Source: Rhodospirillaceae bacterium
GTDB taxonomy: Bacteria > Pseudomonadota > Alphaproteobacteria > MPNO01 > UBA2964
Reading direction: 5' to 3'
Length of the DNA stretch: 11,920 bases
NCBI GenBank assembly: GCA_018660305.1
Contig: JABJKO010000307.1
Coordinates: forward strand, 1-11,920
Shown here: one piece after another, positions 1 through 6,341 of the stretch
How positions within the stretch are numbered: the first letter of the stretch is position 1
Layout of the letters: the number at the start of each line of letters is the position of its first letter
Made by a program: the position numbers and the translations under genes
The notes under the pieces: generated by a model
The model's input: only the letters and a program-made list of their open reading frames with translations
Told to the model about the DNA's origin: nothing
Databases searched by the model: none

Positions 1-441
1 AGTTTCGGCTTTTACCAGAGCAAGCCGTCCACCGCCTTTTCACCGGTCGCGGTCACGCCGGACGCGCTTGGAGCGGCCTGGGATGGGCGCAAGATGCACG
101 GGCCGGTCCTGACTCACGTCAATGATGAGAAGCTCGGCGACCCCGATGCCGGGGACGATATGTATTTCGATTTCGCCCAGCTCATCGCCCATGCCGCCAA
201 GACGCGCCCGCTATGTGCTGGGACCATCGTGGGCTCGGGCACCGTATCCAACCGGGACCGGACGCGCGGCTCGTGCTGTCTCGCCGAGGTCCGAACCATC
301 GAGACCATTGAAAAAGGGGCGCCTGAAACCCCATTTCTAAGTTTCGGTGACACTGTCCGTATCGAAATGCTGGACGAGGGCGGGAACTCCATTTTCGGCG
401 CCATCGACCAGAAGGTGGTTCGCTACACACCGCCTCGCTGA
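1..441 (+). CDS. Fumarylacetoacetate hydrolase (FAH) family protein, C-terminal part (5' end outside window)
   Basis: The reading frame is open from the first base and ends at TGA 439-441, giving 146 codons of the C-terminal part of an FAH-fold enzyme. Recognisable family stretches are QSKPSTAFSPVAVTPD near the start, a GPVLTHVND segment, and the conserved GTIVGSGTVSN block around residues 73-83, followed by the usual FGDTVRIEML strand and a short VRY tail. FAH-family enzymes use a divalent metal to hydrolyse C-C bonds of acyl-pyruvates or fumarylacetoacetate, or to decarboxylate or hydrate related keto acids. The metal-binding acidic residues lie mostly in the missing N-terminal part, so activity cannot be judged. 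The QSKP...AFSPVAVTPD segment resembles true fumarylacetoacetases more than short fumarylpyruvate hydrolases, but the exact reaction is uncertain. The next gene starts 20 bases downstream, and pairing with a VOC enzyme hints at aromatic-ring catabolism (inference). Confidence 0.85.
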   Translation, partial: SFGFYQSKPSTAFSPVAVTPDALGAAWDGRKMHGPVLTHVNDEKLGDPDAGDDMYFDFAQLIAHAAKTRPLCAGTIVGSGTVSNRDRTRGSCCLAEVRTIETIEKGAPETPFLSFGDTVRIEMLDEGGNSIFGAIDQKVVRYTPPR

Positions 442-461
442 CTGAAAACTGGAGGGTTGCC

Positions 462-1010
462 ATGCCGGACACCGTATCGGACCCCAAACAAGCACCTTTG
501 AAATCGGCCATGCCGCCGATCAACAAGCTCAACCATTTCGCCTGGCGCTGCCGCGACGCCGAGGAAACACGCCATTTTTACGAGGATATTCTCGGGCTCC
601 CCTTGGCCCATACCATCGAGGCGGACAATGTGCCCTCGACCGGCGAGTACGCGCCCTACTTCCATCTGTTTTTTCAGATGACCGATGGATCCTTCATCGC
701 GTTTTTCGATCTCGCCGACGGCAAGGGCTATTCACCCCATCCCGACAATCCGCGCTGGGTCAATCATTTCGCCATGGAGGTGGACAGCTATGACGATCTG
801 CTGGCCGCCAAAGCCCGGCTGGACGAGGCCGGCGTGGCGTTGATCGGCCCGACCGATCACGGCTTCATCCGGTCGATCTATTTTTTCGATCCCAACGATC
901 TGCGGCTCGAAATCACCTGCCGCATGGAGACGTCCGCCGAAGCGAAGGCGGCGGCGGACAAGGCCCACGACCATCTGAAAAGCTGGCTGGCCGCCCACCC
1001 CAAGGACTGA
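462..1010 (+). CDS. VOC-family (glyoxalase/extradiol dioxygenase fold) metalloenzyme
   Basis: 182 residues, started at ATG 462 behind a strong GGAGGG site at 451-456. The first ~17 residues are an unstructured-looking extension; the fold begins at NKLNHFAWRC. It has the single-chain VOC layout with a plausible metal triad: H25 (LNHFAWR), H102 (WVNHFAME) and E150 (LRLEITC), after a FDPNDLRLE strand that usually carries the last ligand. VOC enzymes include glyoxalase I, extradiol ring-cleavage dioxygenases, fosfomycin-resistance proteins and epimerases. The H/H/E set is compatible with a dioxygenase or lyase, and the sequence does not decide between them. It lies 20 bases after the FAH-family gene and its stop overlaps the next start (TGATG, 1008-1012), so the three genes are probably co-transcribed and the last two translationally coupled. 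A dioxygenase feeding a ring-cleavage product to the FAH enzyme would fit, but is inference. Confidence 0.85.
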   Translation: MPDTVSDPKQAPLKSAMPPINKLNHFAWRCRDAEETRHFYEDILGLPLAHTIEADNVPSTGEYAPYFHLFFQMTDGSFIAFFDLADGKGYSPHPDNPRWVNHFAMEVDSYDDLLAAKARLDEAGVALIGPTDHGFIRSIYFFDPNDLRLEITCRMETSAEAKAAADKAHDHLKSWLAAHPKD

Positions 1011-1429
1011 TGGCGCATCATCAGCATATGCTCAGTATCCAGGCACCCGCTCAGGGGCTGCTGGAAATAACCGACCAAATCTCAAAATGGGTGGCCCATG
1101 AGAGCGTCACCGTCGGCATGTTGACGGTCTTCATTCGCCACACGTCCGCATCCATCCTGATCCAGGAAAATGCCGATCCAGACGTGCTGAGGGACATGGA
1201 GGATTTTTTCGCCAATCTGGTGCCGGAGGATATCAGCCTCTACCGGCATATCGCCGAGGGCGCCGATGACATGCCGGCGCATATTAAGGGCGCCATGACC
1301 CAGACCAGCCTGTCCATACCAGTCAACCGCGGCAAAATGCTGCTCGGCACCTGGCAGGGCATTTTCCTGTTCGAACACCGCCAAACCCCGCGCCCACGCG
1401 AAATCGTGCTGCATCTGGACGGGAATTAG
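1010..1429 (+). CDS. yjbQ: YjbQ / UPF0047 family protein (secondary thiamine-phosphate synthase type)
   Basis: 139 residues, the normal length for this single-domain family. Family hallmarks are the HTSASILIQENAD block (residues 45-57), the acidic DMEDFFANLVPED stretch, YRH plus AEGADDMPAHIK (residues 80-95), the TSLSIPVNRGK segment and the nearly invariant GTWQGIFLFEHR signature near the C terminus. Some members complement thiamine-phosphate synthase mutants, hence the database name, but that activity is weak and the in vivo role is unsettled. The start overlaps the stop of the VOC gene (TGATG), with AAGGA just upstream inside that gene, which indicates translational coupling. The gene is last in its run: 331 bases with hairpins follow before the next gene. 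The family call is firm; the function is not. Confidence 0.9.
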   Translation: MAHHQHMLSIQAPAQGLLEITDQISKWVAHESVTVGMLTVFIRHTSASILIQENADPDVLRDMEDFFANLVPEDISLYRHIAEGADDMPAHIKGAMTQTSLSIPVNRGKMLLGTWQGIFLFEHRQTPRPREIVLHLDGN

Positions 1430-1449
1430 GAAGCGTCCATCCCAACCTC

Positions 1450-1475
1450 GTCATGCTCGGGCCCAGACCCATGAC
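1450..1475. repeat. Inverted repeat downstream of yjbQ (possible terminator or degenerate palindromic repeat)
   Basis: GTCATG (1450-1455) is matched by CATGAC (1470-1475) around a GC-rich centre containing GGGCCC. It starts 20 bases after the yjbQ stop, where a terminator is expected, but only a loose T-rich stretch follows. It also resembles the CGTCATGCCCGGGC-type intergenic palindromes of alphaproteobacteria. The structure is seen; the role is inferred. Confidence 0.4.
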
Positions 1476-1577
1476 TGTCCGATTTAACTTTTAAGAACTT
1501 GTTGAAACCGGCTTGGGGGCTGCGTCTGCAGGAGATCGAGCCTTTTGAGACTCTGATTTCCGGGTCGGAGCCGCATC

Positions 1578-1679
1578 ACCCCCACCCTAACCCTCCCCCA
1601 TCGAGGGGGAGGGAATAATTATTCGTAACTTATTGATTTTAAATTCCTCCCCCCTTGTGGGGGAGGTTAGGTGGGGGGT
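1578..1679. repeat. Compound GC-rich palindromic intergenic repeat (REP-like)
   Basis: Two outer arms are imperfect inverted copies: CACCCTAACC (1583-1592) against GGTTAGGTG (1665-1673), each flanked by C or G runs. Each arm has its own hairpin: CCCTCCCCC (1591-1599) pairs perfectly with GGGGGAGGG (1605-1613) over a 5-base loop, and CCTCCCCC (1646-1653) pairs with GGGGGAGG (1659-1666). The AT-rich centre (about 1614-1645) separates them. This matches in style the dispersed elements frequent between genes of Rhizobiales and Rhodospirillales, whose spurious translation gives peptides such as SPTRGE and PSPSMGEG. No second copy is in the window, so dispersal is inferred from recognition only. 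Confidence 0.75.
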
Positions 1680-1681
1680 AG

Positions 1682-1699
1682 GCGCGCTGTCGAGCGCGC
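1682..1699. repeat. Perfect short hairpin upstream of the ornithine-cyclodeaminase-family gene
   Basis: GCGCGCT (1682-1688) pairs perfectly with AGCGCGC (1693-1699) over the loop GTCG. It lies directly after the palindromic repeat and 61 bases before the ATG at 1761. It may be part of the repeat element, a terminator stem or a leader hairpin. No T-run follows on the plus strand, so termination is doubtful. The rest of the gap (1430-1760) shows no convincing promoter or open reading frame. Confidence 0.5.
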
Positions 1700-1760
1700 A
1701 AAACCTCATGCCAACGTTAAAGTCGAATACCATCCCTGAGCGCCGGAGCGTTGCAACCCC

Positions 1761-2840
1761 ATGACACTCATCCTTTCCAACGAGGACGTGGAACAGCTCC
1801 TCACCATGGAGGAGTTGATCCCGGTGCTTGCCGATGCTTTTGTCGAGCTCGGTGCGGGCAGGGGTGGTGATAGGGTGCGCACCGATATCGTCGCGCCGAC
1901 AAGTTGGTCCGACGATGGGCTTTATGCGCTCAAATCCATGGATGGCGTCATTCCCAAACTGGGGATCGGCGCGGTACGCATCAATTCCGATATCCTGACC
2001 TTTCCGCAAACCGGCACCGGTATGCGCCGCGTAAAAGTGCCGGCGGCGCCGGGCAAGCGTTATGTAGGGCTGGTGCTGCTATTCAGCACTCACAATGGCG
2101 AACCGCTGGCGATCTTCCCCGATGGTGTCGTCCAAAGCATGCGGGTGGGCGGCACCAGCGCCATGGCCGCCGATTGTCTGGCGCGCAAGGACGCAGATAC
2201 CGTCGCCATACTCGGGTCTGGCTGGCAGGCTCAAACCCAGCTGACCGGGCTCGATGCCGTTCGCGATCTCAAGGACATCCGGGTCTACAGCCCCAGTAAA
2301 GAAAACCGCGAGGCCTTCGCCACCGCGATGAGTGGGATGATCGGCAAGGAAATTCGGGTGTTCGAGTCAGCCGAGGCGGCGTGTCTTGGTGCTCACATCA
2401 TCCATTGTTCCACCAATACCTCGGCGCCGGTATTCATGAAGGACTGGTTGGAGCCGGGCATGCATATCGGCACCATCCGGCCCGGTGCGACTGAGCTGGA
2501 TAAGGAAGCCTGGCCGCATGTGGATGTGATGACCCTGCTGCACTACAACGACCACGCGCGGCTGATCTATACCAACGATGTCCGTATTGGCGAGGAAAAG
2601 GGCACCGGCAATTACAGTATGGCGCGGGACGAGTTCCATGCTTCGCTGCCCACCGTGCCCGACATCATGGCCGGCAAGCGGGAAGGGCGGGTTAACGACG
2701 ACCAGATCACCAGTTTTTTCAATAACGGTATGGGCTACCAGTTCGCCGCCGCCGGCTATCTCATCAACAAGAAGGCCCGCGAGCTCGGCCTCGGCCACGA
2801 CATCCCCACCGACTGGTTCACAGAGACGGTGCATCCGTAA
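1761..2840 (+). CDS. Ornithine cyclodeaminase / mu-crystallin family protein
   Basis: 359 residues, full length for the family. The N-terminal half forms the substrate/dimer domain, with ALKSMDG near residue 57 (the lysine region that binds the substrate carboxylate) and PDGVVQSMRVGGTSAMA around 120-135. The NAD(P)-binding Rossmann motif follows as AILGSGWQAQTQ (about 149-160). The segment RPGATELDKEAW carries the Asp position used for catalysis in ornithine cyclodeaminase. Members convert ornithine to proline or act as alanine, ketimine or imine dehydrogenases and opine-type enzymes. The substrate here cannot be assigned, and neither arginase nor proline genes are nearby. No clear ribosome-binding site precedes ATG 1761; the start was chosen because the N terminus matches the family start. 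The C-terminal peptide PTDWFTETVHP is nearly repeated in the gene remnant at 5669-5725. Confidence 0.9.
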   Translation: MTLILSNEDVEQLLTMEELIPVLADAFVELGAGRGGDRVRTDIVAPTSWSDDGLYALKSMDGVIPKLGIGAVRINSDILTFPQTGTGMRRVKVPAAPGKRYVGLVLLFSTHNGEPLAIFPDGVVQSMRVGGTSAMAADCLARKDADTVAILGSGWQAQTQLTGLDAVRDLKDIRVYSPSKENREAFATAMSGMIGKEIRVFESAEAACLGAHIIHCSTNTSAPVFMKDWLEPGMHIGTIRPGATELDKEAWPHVDVMTLLHYNDHARLIYTNDVRIGEEKGTGNYSMARDEFHASLPTVPDIMAGKREGRVNDDQITSFFNNGMGYQFAAAGYLINKKARELGLGHDIPTDWFTETVHP

Positions 2841-2889
2841 AAAGGAATTGGCGGTTCCGAAGGATCGCCGCGCCACCAAGAAAAAATGA

Positions 2890-2925
2890 GGCCGGACGAT
2901 GGAAAGTGGTTCCGTTCGTCCGGCC
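2890..2925. terminator. Hairpin between convergent genes, probable bidirectional terminator
   Basis: Perfect 10-base arms GGCCGGACGA (2890-2899) and TCGTCCGGCC (2916-2925), with further inner pairing GGAA/TTCC (2901-2904 with 2910-2913). It begins 49 bases after the ornithine-cyclodeaminase-family stop and 54 bases beyond the end of the minus-strand binding-protein gene, between genes that face each other. Strong T-runs are lacking on the plus side; an A-run (2881-2886) on the other side would give U residues on the minus transcript. Confidence 0.65.
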
Positions 2926-2937
2926 GTTAAATTCCTA

Positions 2938-2953
2938 CCCTGAGAAATCAGGG
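2938..2953. terminator. Second hairpin with GAAA tetraloop in the convergent gap
   Basis: CCCTGA (2938-2943) pairs perfectly with TCAGGG (2948-2953) across GAAA, a stable tetraloop on the plus transcript. It is followed on the plus strand by CGGTTTATT and on the minus strand by TAGGAATTT. It is probably a second terminator of this convergent pair; the direction is uncertain. Confidence 0.5.
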
Positions 2954-2979
2954 CGGTTTATTGGTCTGTTACGATTGGC

Positions 2980-4551
2980 CTATTTAGAATCTTTCCCGTT
3001 TTCAAACCAGGCATGTGACGCCCCGCCGTAGGCCCAACGGGTGTCGCCCTGACAGTTTGTCACGAAATTCTTGAGACCCTTGCGGCTTGCCTTCGCGAGA
3101 GGCAGATGACCAAAGAACAGAATAACGCCATCCTCGTTTATCAGCTGGAGAGCCTCGCGATACATGGCCCGCCGTTTTTTTGGATCCGTCTCTCCCCGGG
3201 ATTTTTTGAACAACTTGTCGACTTTCTTGTTCTTATAGCTGCCAAAGTTGGCACTGGCTCTGGATTCAAGTTGCGTGCGGTAACGCCAATCGGGATCCGG
3301 CAGAAAGCTGTAATTCCCCAGATTAAGGTCCCAGTTCTTTTTCCGGGCCGCCTTACGATGCGCGGCATAATCCAGCACCCGGAACTTGACCTTGATCCCC
3401 GCCTTCTTGAGCTGTGCCTGAACCAGGGTGCCGAAGTTCAGGTGGAAGGTCTGATTCCGAATAATCATCGTCAACTCTATGCCATCGGTATAGCCGGCTT
3501 CGGCCATTAGCTGTTTGGCTTTCTTGACATTGCCCTTCGCGTAGGGATCGGGAACATTCTTGAAGTACCATTTCTGTCCCGGGGGATAAATCTGGTTCTC
3601 TGGACTTGCCAAACCCCAGGTCAAACCGTCGAGTATCTCCTTTTTGTCCAGGGCGTAGGCCACGGCTTGACGGACCCTCTTGTCCTGCAGCGGACCCTTA
3701 TGTTTCTGCTGCAGCTGCATGAATATCCAGCGCGATCCCCGGCGGATCTGGGGAGTCATCCAGTCGGGCGTCTTTTTCTTGATTTGGGGTATCTGGTCGA
3801 ACGGAAGGCCGTAATTCCAGTCGATGTCACCGCTCTTGAGCGCAAGAAATCGTGTCGTTGCATCTTTAAGGGGTTTGACGATAACCGCGTCCACATAGGG
3901 CAATTTGTTACCGTTCTTGTCCTTCTTCCAGTACTGGTCGTGGCGGACCATTTTCATGTACTGGCTGGGTTTCCATTCGACAAACTTGAACGGGCCGGTC
4001 CCGATGGGGTGAGGCGGTTTGGAATTGAAACTTTCCGGCGCCACGATATGCGACTTGCGCGCGTCGAATACGTTATGGAAGGCGACCGATGGCTTCTTGA
4101 GCGTGAACTCAATTGTATGTTTGTCGATCACTTTCCAGGATTTCGCCCCGGCCCTTCTGAACCGGCTGCGCGCGCGCGACTTGTTTTTCTTGTCGAGACG
4201 GAACGCGTAGTTCGCCGCCACGTCATCGGCGGTCATTTCACGCCCGTTATGAAACTTAACCCCCTTGCGAAGGTGAAATGTGTAGGTCTTGGCGTCGTCG
4301 CTGATGTCCCAATGGGTCGCCAGACCGGGCACGATATTGCACTGCTCGTCGTAATCGATCAGCCCTTCGCCCATAAGGGATCCATATTGAACCGTCGGGT
4401 TCCCCGCGCGTCTGGCTATATCGGGGCTTCTCACGTCGGAATCCATTCCGATCTTCAGCGTGCCGCCATATTTCTGGGCAAGGGTTGGCGACGTAAGTGC
4501 CAAAACGCCCGCACCGGCCAACGCCGCGAATAAAATGGTTTTTTTTGTCAT
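2980..4551 (-). CDS. ABC transporter substrate-binding protein, family 5 (peptide/nickel/opine type)
   Basis: 523 residues, normal for a DppA/OppA-type binding protein. A Sec signal peptide is clear: MTKK, a hydrophobic stretch to about residue 21, and likely cleavage after TLA (residue 25). There is no lipobox cysteine, so it should be a free periplasmic protein. The mature part starts with the family pattern YGGTLKIG, then GLIDYDE, GLATHWDISDDAKTYTFHLR and GVKFHNGREMTADDV, typical of SBP_bac_5. The protein is notably lysine-rich. ATG 4551 is preceded by AGGAGAGG at a good distance. Family-5 proteins bind oligopeptides, opines, nickel complexes, heme or sugars; the ligand is not readable here. 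No permease or ATPase of this class lies in the window, so it is an orphan here. It sits 62 bases after the frameshifted VOC gene, probably on the same transcript. Confidence 0.93.
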   Translation of the reverse strand: MTKKTILFAALAGAGVLALTSPTLAQKYGGTLKIGMDSDVRSPDIARRAGNPTVQYGSLMGEGLIDYDEQCNIVPGLATHWDISDDAKTYTFHLRKGVKFHNGREMTADDVAANYAFRLDKKNKSRARSRFRRAGAKSWKVIDKHTIEFTLKKPSVAFHNVFDARKSHIVAPESFNSKPPHPIGTGPFKFVEWKPSQYMKMVRHDQYWKKDKNGNKLPYVDAVIVKPLKDATTRFLALKSGDIDWNYGLPFDQIPQIKKKTPDWMTPQIRRGSRWIFMQLQQKHKGPLQDKRVRQAVAYALDKKEILDGLTWGLASPENQIYPPGQKWYFKNVPDPYAKGNVKKAKQLMAEAGYTDGIELTMIIRNQTFHLNFGTLVQAQLKKAGIKVKFRVLDYAAHRKAARKKNWDLNLGNYSFLPDPDWRYRTQLESRASANFGSYKNKKVDKLFKKSRGETDPKKRRAMYREALQLINEDGVILFFGHLPLAKASRKGLKNFVTNCQGDTRWAYGGASHAWFENGKDSK

Positions 4552-4613
4552 TTAGCCTCTCCTGTTGCTGCAATAAAAAGTGACTGCTTTACGCAATTTC
4601 TTGTTTGGTGATG

Positions 4614-5434
4614 TCAGTCGGTGGTGACGAAACAGGTTCCGTTCAGATCACAATATTGGTACTTGCTATGGGGGGCCAGTTTTCTCAGCATCTCGGCTTT
4701 TTTGCGATCCTCATCCCGGCTCTCCAGCAGCCAGCACGGCGCCGTTGCCGGCGGGAACTGGGCATTGTAGTCGATGATTTCCTGATGCACTTTTTGGGCA
4801 TCTTCTACCTTGAAGCCTATGTGGTCGAGCATGGGACGGTTTGCATCCACGCCCTCATAATCGCTGATCTTCCACGGGATCAGCTTTAACGTGACCCTGC
4901 CATCGGTCAGGCTATAGGTGTCGTCTCCTTCGCGCCGGTTTAGCGGCGTCATTTTAAAGACGTCGTGATAAAACTCGGCGCAATGCGCCGGATCGATGGA
5001 GCGCAGCGCCAAATATTCAAATGCCGGTCCTGCTCATGGTCCTCTTCCAGGTAAAGACCGCCGGTATTTACCTGGCTGATGGATTTTTTCATATTCTTCT
5101 GATTGATATCCACCACCTGCCCATCCGGATCGTGGATGCCGACTTGGGCATAGGGCCGGGTGCCCGAGCGTTTGACCCATTCGACGGTAGGATATTTTTT
5201 TTCGGCCATGGCGAAGGCATCCTCGATGTCCTCCACCTCGATCCCGAAATGGTCGAGACCGGTCGGTCCGGGACGCCCCGGCATGCGGGGGTTGAAATTG
5301 AGACCGACATAACCGTCCCGCGCGGTTGCCGCCGATGGCCGGTGGGCGTAGCTCATGTGAAAGATCGTTGCATAGAATTTTGCGACGACCTGGGGTTCCA
5401 GCGCGATGGCGGCAATGTGATTGAGTTTCGGCAT
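4614..5434 (-). pseudogene. Two-domain VOC-family protein interrupted by an apparent -1 frameshift
   Basis: Two adjacent minus-strand reading frames make one protein. The first starts at ATG 5434 (MPKLNH; AGGA 8 bases upstream) and encodes a VOC domain with H6, H62 (LDHFGIEVED) and a closing HDPDGQVVDIN strand. It then continues to EEDHEQDRH, loses homology and stops near 4949. The second frame takes over with FEYLALRSIDPAHC and a second VOC-like domain (AEFYHDVF, LDHIGFKVED, YQYCDLNGTCF) to a stop at 4614. Adding one T to the TTT run (AAA at 5019-5021 on the plus strand) joins them as DRHFEYLALR, giving about 273 residues. Both halves look otherwise conserved, so this is a recent mutation or a sequencing/assembly error. 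The in-frame extension upstream of 5434 (TTG at 5488) is less likely to be used. Intact, it could be a two-domain VOC oxygenase or a related enzyme. Confidence 0.8.
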
Positions 5435-5567
5435 CAATCCGTTCCTAGCCTTTGTGTTTGTGCCAGCCGGGTGCCGTACACCAAACAATCCCTGTTTCGA
5501 GGTCTACGCCTCTCTTTTTCAATGTTGGTCAAGATTTTAGATAATGTCCAGCTTGGATACATCGTTG

Positions 5568-5585
5568 TGACGAGTAAGTTCGTCA
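5568..5585. promoter_or_regulatory. Perfect dyad upstream of the frameshifted VOC gene, operator candidate
   Basis: TGACGA (5568-5573) and TCGTCA (5580-5585) form a perfect inverted repeat with a 6-base spacer, a typical footprint for a dimeric regulator. On the minus strand it overlaps TTGACG (5586-5581), which could serve as a -35 element; no good -10 is seen at the right distance. It is about 135 bases upstream of ATG 5434. No regulator gene lies nearby. The rest of 5489-5665 shows no gene. Confidence 0.35.
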
Positions 5586-5668
5586 AGGCATGCGTCCGGC
5601 GTGATTGATATTCGACGTTTTCTCAATCCCCGACCAATTTGGGCCCCCTGCGGCGCCAGTATTGAATG

Positions 5669-5725
5669 ATGGGCATTGGTCACGAACAGCCGACCGACTG
5701 GTTCACCGAAACGGTGCAGCCGTAG
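5669..5725 (+). pseudogene. 3' remnant of a second ornithine cyclodeaminase / mu-crystallin family gene
   Basis: In the frame ending at TAG 5723-5725 the last residues read MGIGHEQPTDWFTETVQP. This matches the C terminus of the intact gene at 1761-2840 (LGLGHDIPTDWFTETVHP), including the exact position of the stop. Over the last 16 codons 10 of 48 bases differ, and five of the eight changed codons are synonymous, so this is an old diverged paralogue rather than a fresh duplicate or chance. A stop lies in frame at 5663-5665. CAATTT at 5635-5640 may be a decayed trace of the preceding QF motif in another frame. Everything further upstream is gone. The remnant ends one base before the stop codon of the convergent deaminase gene. 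Confidence 0.75.
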
Positions 5726-5726
5726 A

Positions 5727-6329
5727 TTAATTTAGCGGAATCTCGTTAGCGGATTTCGATTGTTGATAGGCTTCGGCAAGCTCGACATAAGCCGTCTTGA
5801 GACGGTCGATTTTCTGGTGCAACGCGTCGGCCTCTTCGCCGGATGCCGACGCGGCCAGACCGGTCACAGGGTAAGATTGCCAGAAGGCGTTTTGACGCGC
5901 GTATTCGCCATCCGGCAGTTTAAAGACTTCCTGCATGATCTTCAGATTGTGCGGAATATGGAAGTCATCCCGGATCTGCCGGTAATCGAACAGATAATAA
6001 AAATTATCGAAACCCGCCCAGGTGATCGCCGACAGGCACAGGGGACAGGATTCGTGGGTCGTTATAAAAAGGCACTCGCTTGTTTTTGGCCGGTCCGCAG
6101 CGGGCAAACGATAAAACGCGTTCAGGGTCGAGATTTCGCCGTGAAACAGCGGGTTTTCGATCTCCCTGTTCGTGTCCGCCACGATCAGGGATAAATCGGA
6201 TTTGCGCAGGATCGCCGATCCGAAAGCCTTGCTGCCTTTGGCGACTCCTTCTCGGGTTTTCGGCAGAATATCCTGCTCGATCACCTCAAGAAGCCGCGCG
6301 CAGAGTCGAGTTTGGGCGGGTGTATCCAC
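5727..6329 (-). CDS. Zinc-dependent nucleoside/nucleobase deaminase-like protein (CMP/dCMP-type fold)
   Basis: 200 residues from GTG 6329, chosen for the GAGGG site six bases upstream and the placement just behind the permease stop. The cytidine/guanine/tRNA-adenosine deaminase fold is shown by HGE at 63-65 (His zinc ligand, Glu proton shuttle) and SCPLC at 94-98 (C95 and C98 as zinc ligands). The usual pattern is HAE and PCxxC; here Gly replaces Ala and Ser replaces the Pro before the first Cys. After the core comes a long helical tail (about 150-200) with a coiled-coil-like stretch around KIDRLKTAYVELAEAYQQ. Such enzymes hydrolyse an exocyclic amino group of a pyrimidine, purine or related ring in the cytoplasm. 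It is the last gene of the ABC operon, 12 bases after the permease stop, so the transported compound or a product of it is the likely substrate (inference). Confidence 0.82.
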   Translation of the reverse strand: MDTPAQTRLCARLLEVIEQDILPKTREGVAKGSKAFGSAILRKSDLSLIVADTNREIENPLFHGEISTLNAFYRLPAADRPKTSECLFITTHESCPLCLSAITWAGFDNFYYLFDYRQIRDDFHIPHNLKIMQEVFKLPDGEYARQNAFWQSYPVTGLAASASGEEADALHQKIDRLKTAYVELAEAYQQSKSANEIPLN

Positions 6330-6341
6330 TTTGCCCTCGGC

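Noticed and set aside
1587..2009. Minus-strand open frame of 140 codons over the repeat and the start of the ornithine-cyclodeaminase-family gene.
   Set aside because: It reads through the palindromic repeat (LTSPTRGEE, PSPSMGEG) and then the antisense of a conserved gene; this is a known type of repeat artefact.
2848..2889. A 13-codon reading frame from TTG behind AAAGGA (reads MAVPKDRRATKKK), just after the ornithine-cyclodeaminase-family stop.
   Set aside because: Despite a plausible ribosome site and a basic tail reminiscent of ribosomal protein L32 starts, it is too short, uses TTG and has no independent support.
3240..3262. A TTGGCAC stretch resembling a second sigma-54 site on the plus strand.
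   Set aside because: The -12 GC element is missing at the required spacing and it lies inside a minus-strand gene.
3667..4533. Plus-strand open frame of 288 codons inside the binding-protein gene.
   Set aside because: It is antisense to a clear family-5 binding protein with signal peptide; its translation has no recognisable domain.
2787..5725. Reading the two similar gene tails (2787-2840 and 5669-5725) as direct repeats of a mobile element.
   Set aside because: The similarity is at protein level with synonymous changes, there is no transposase or terminal inverted repeat, and both copies end in stop codons at the same place, which fits paralogous genes better.
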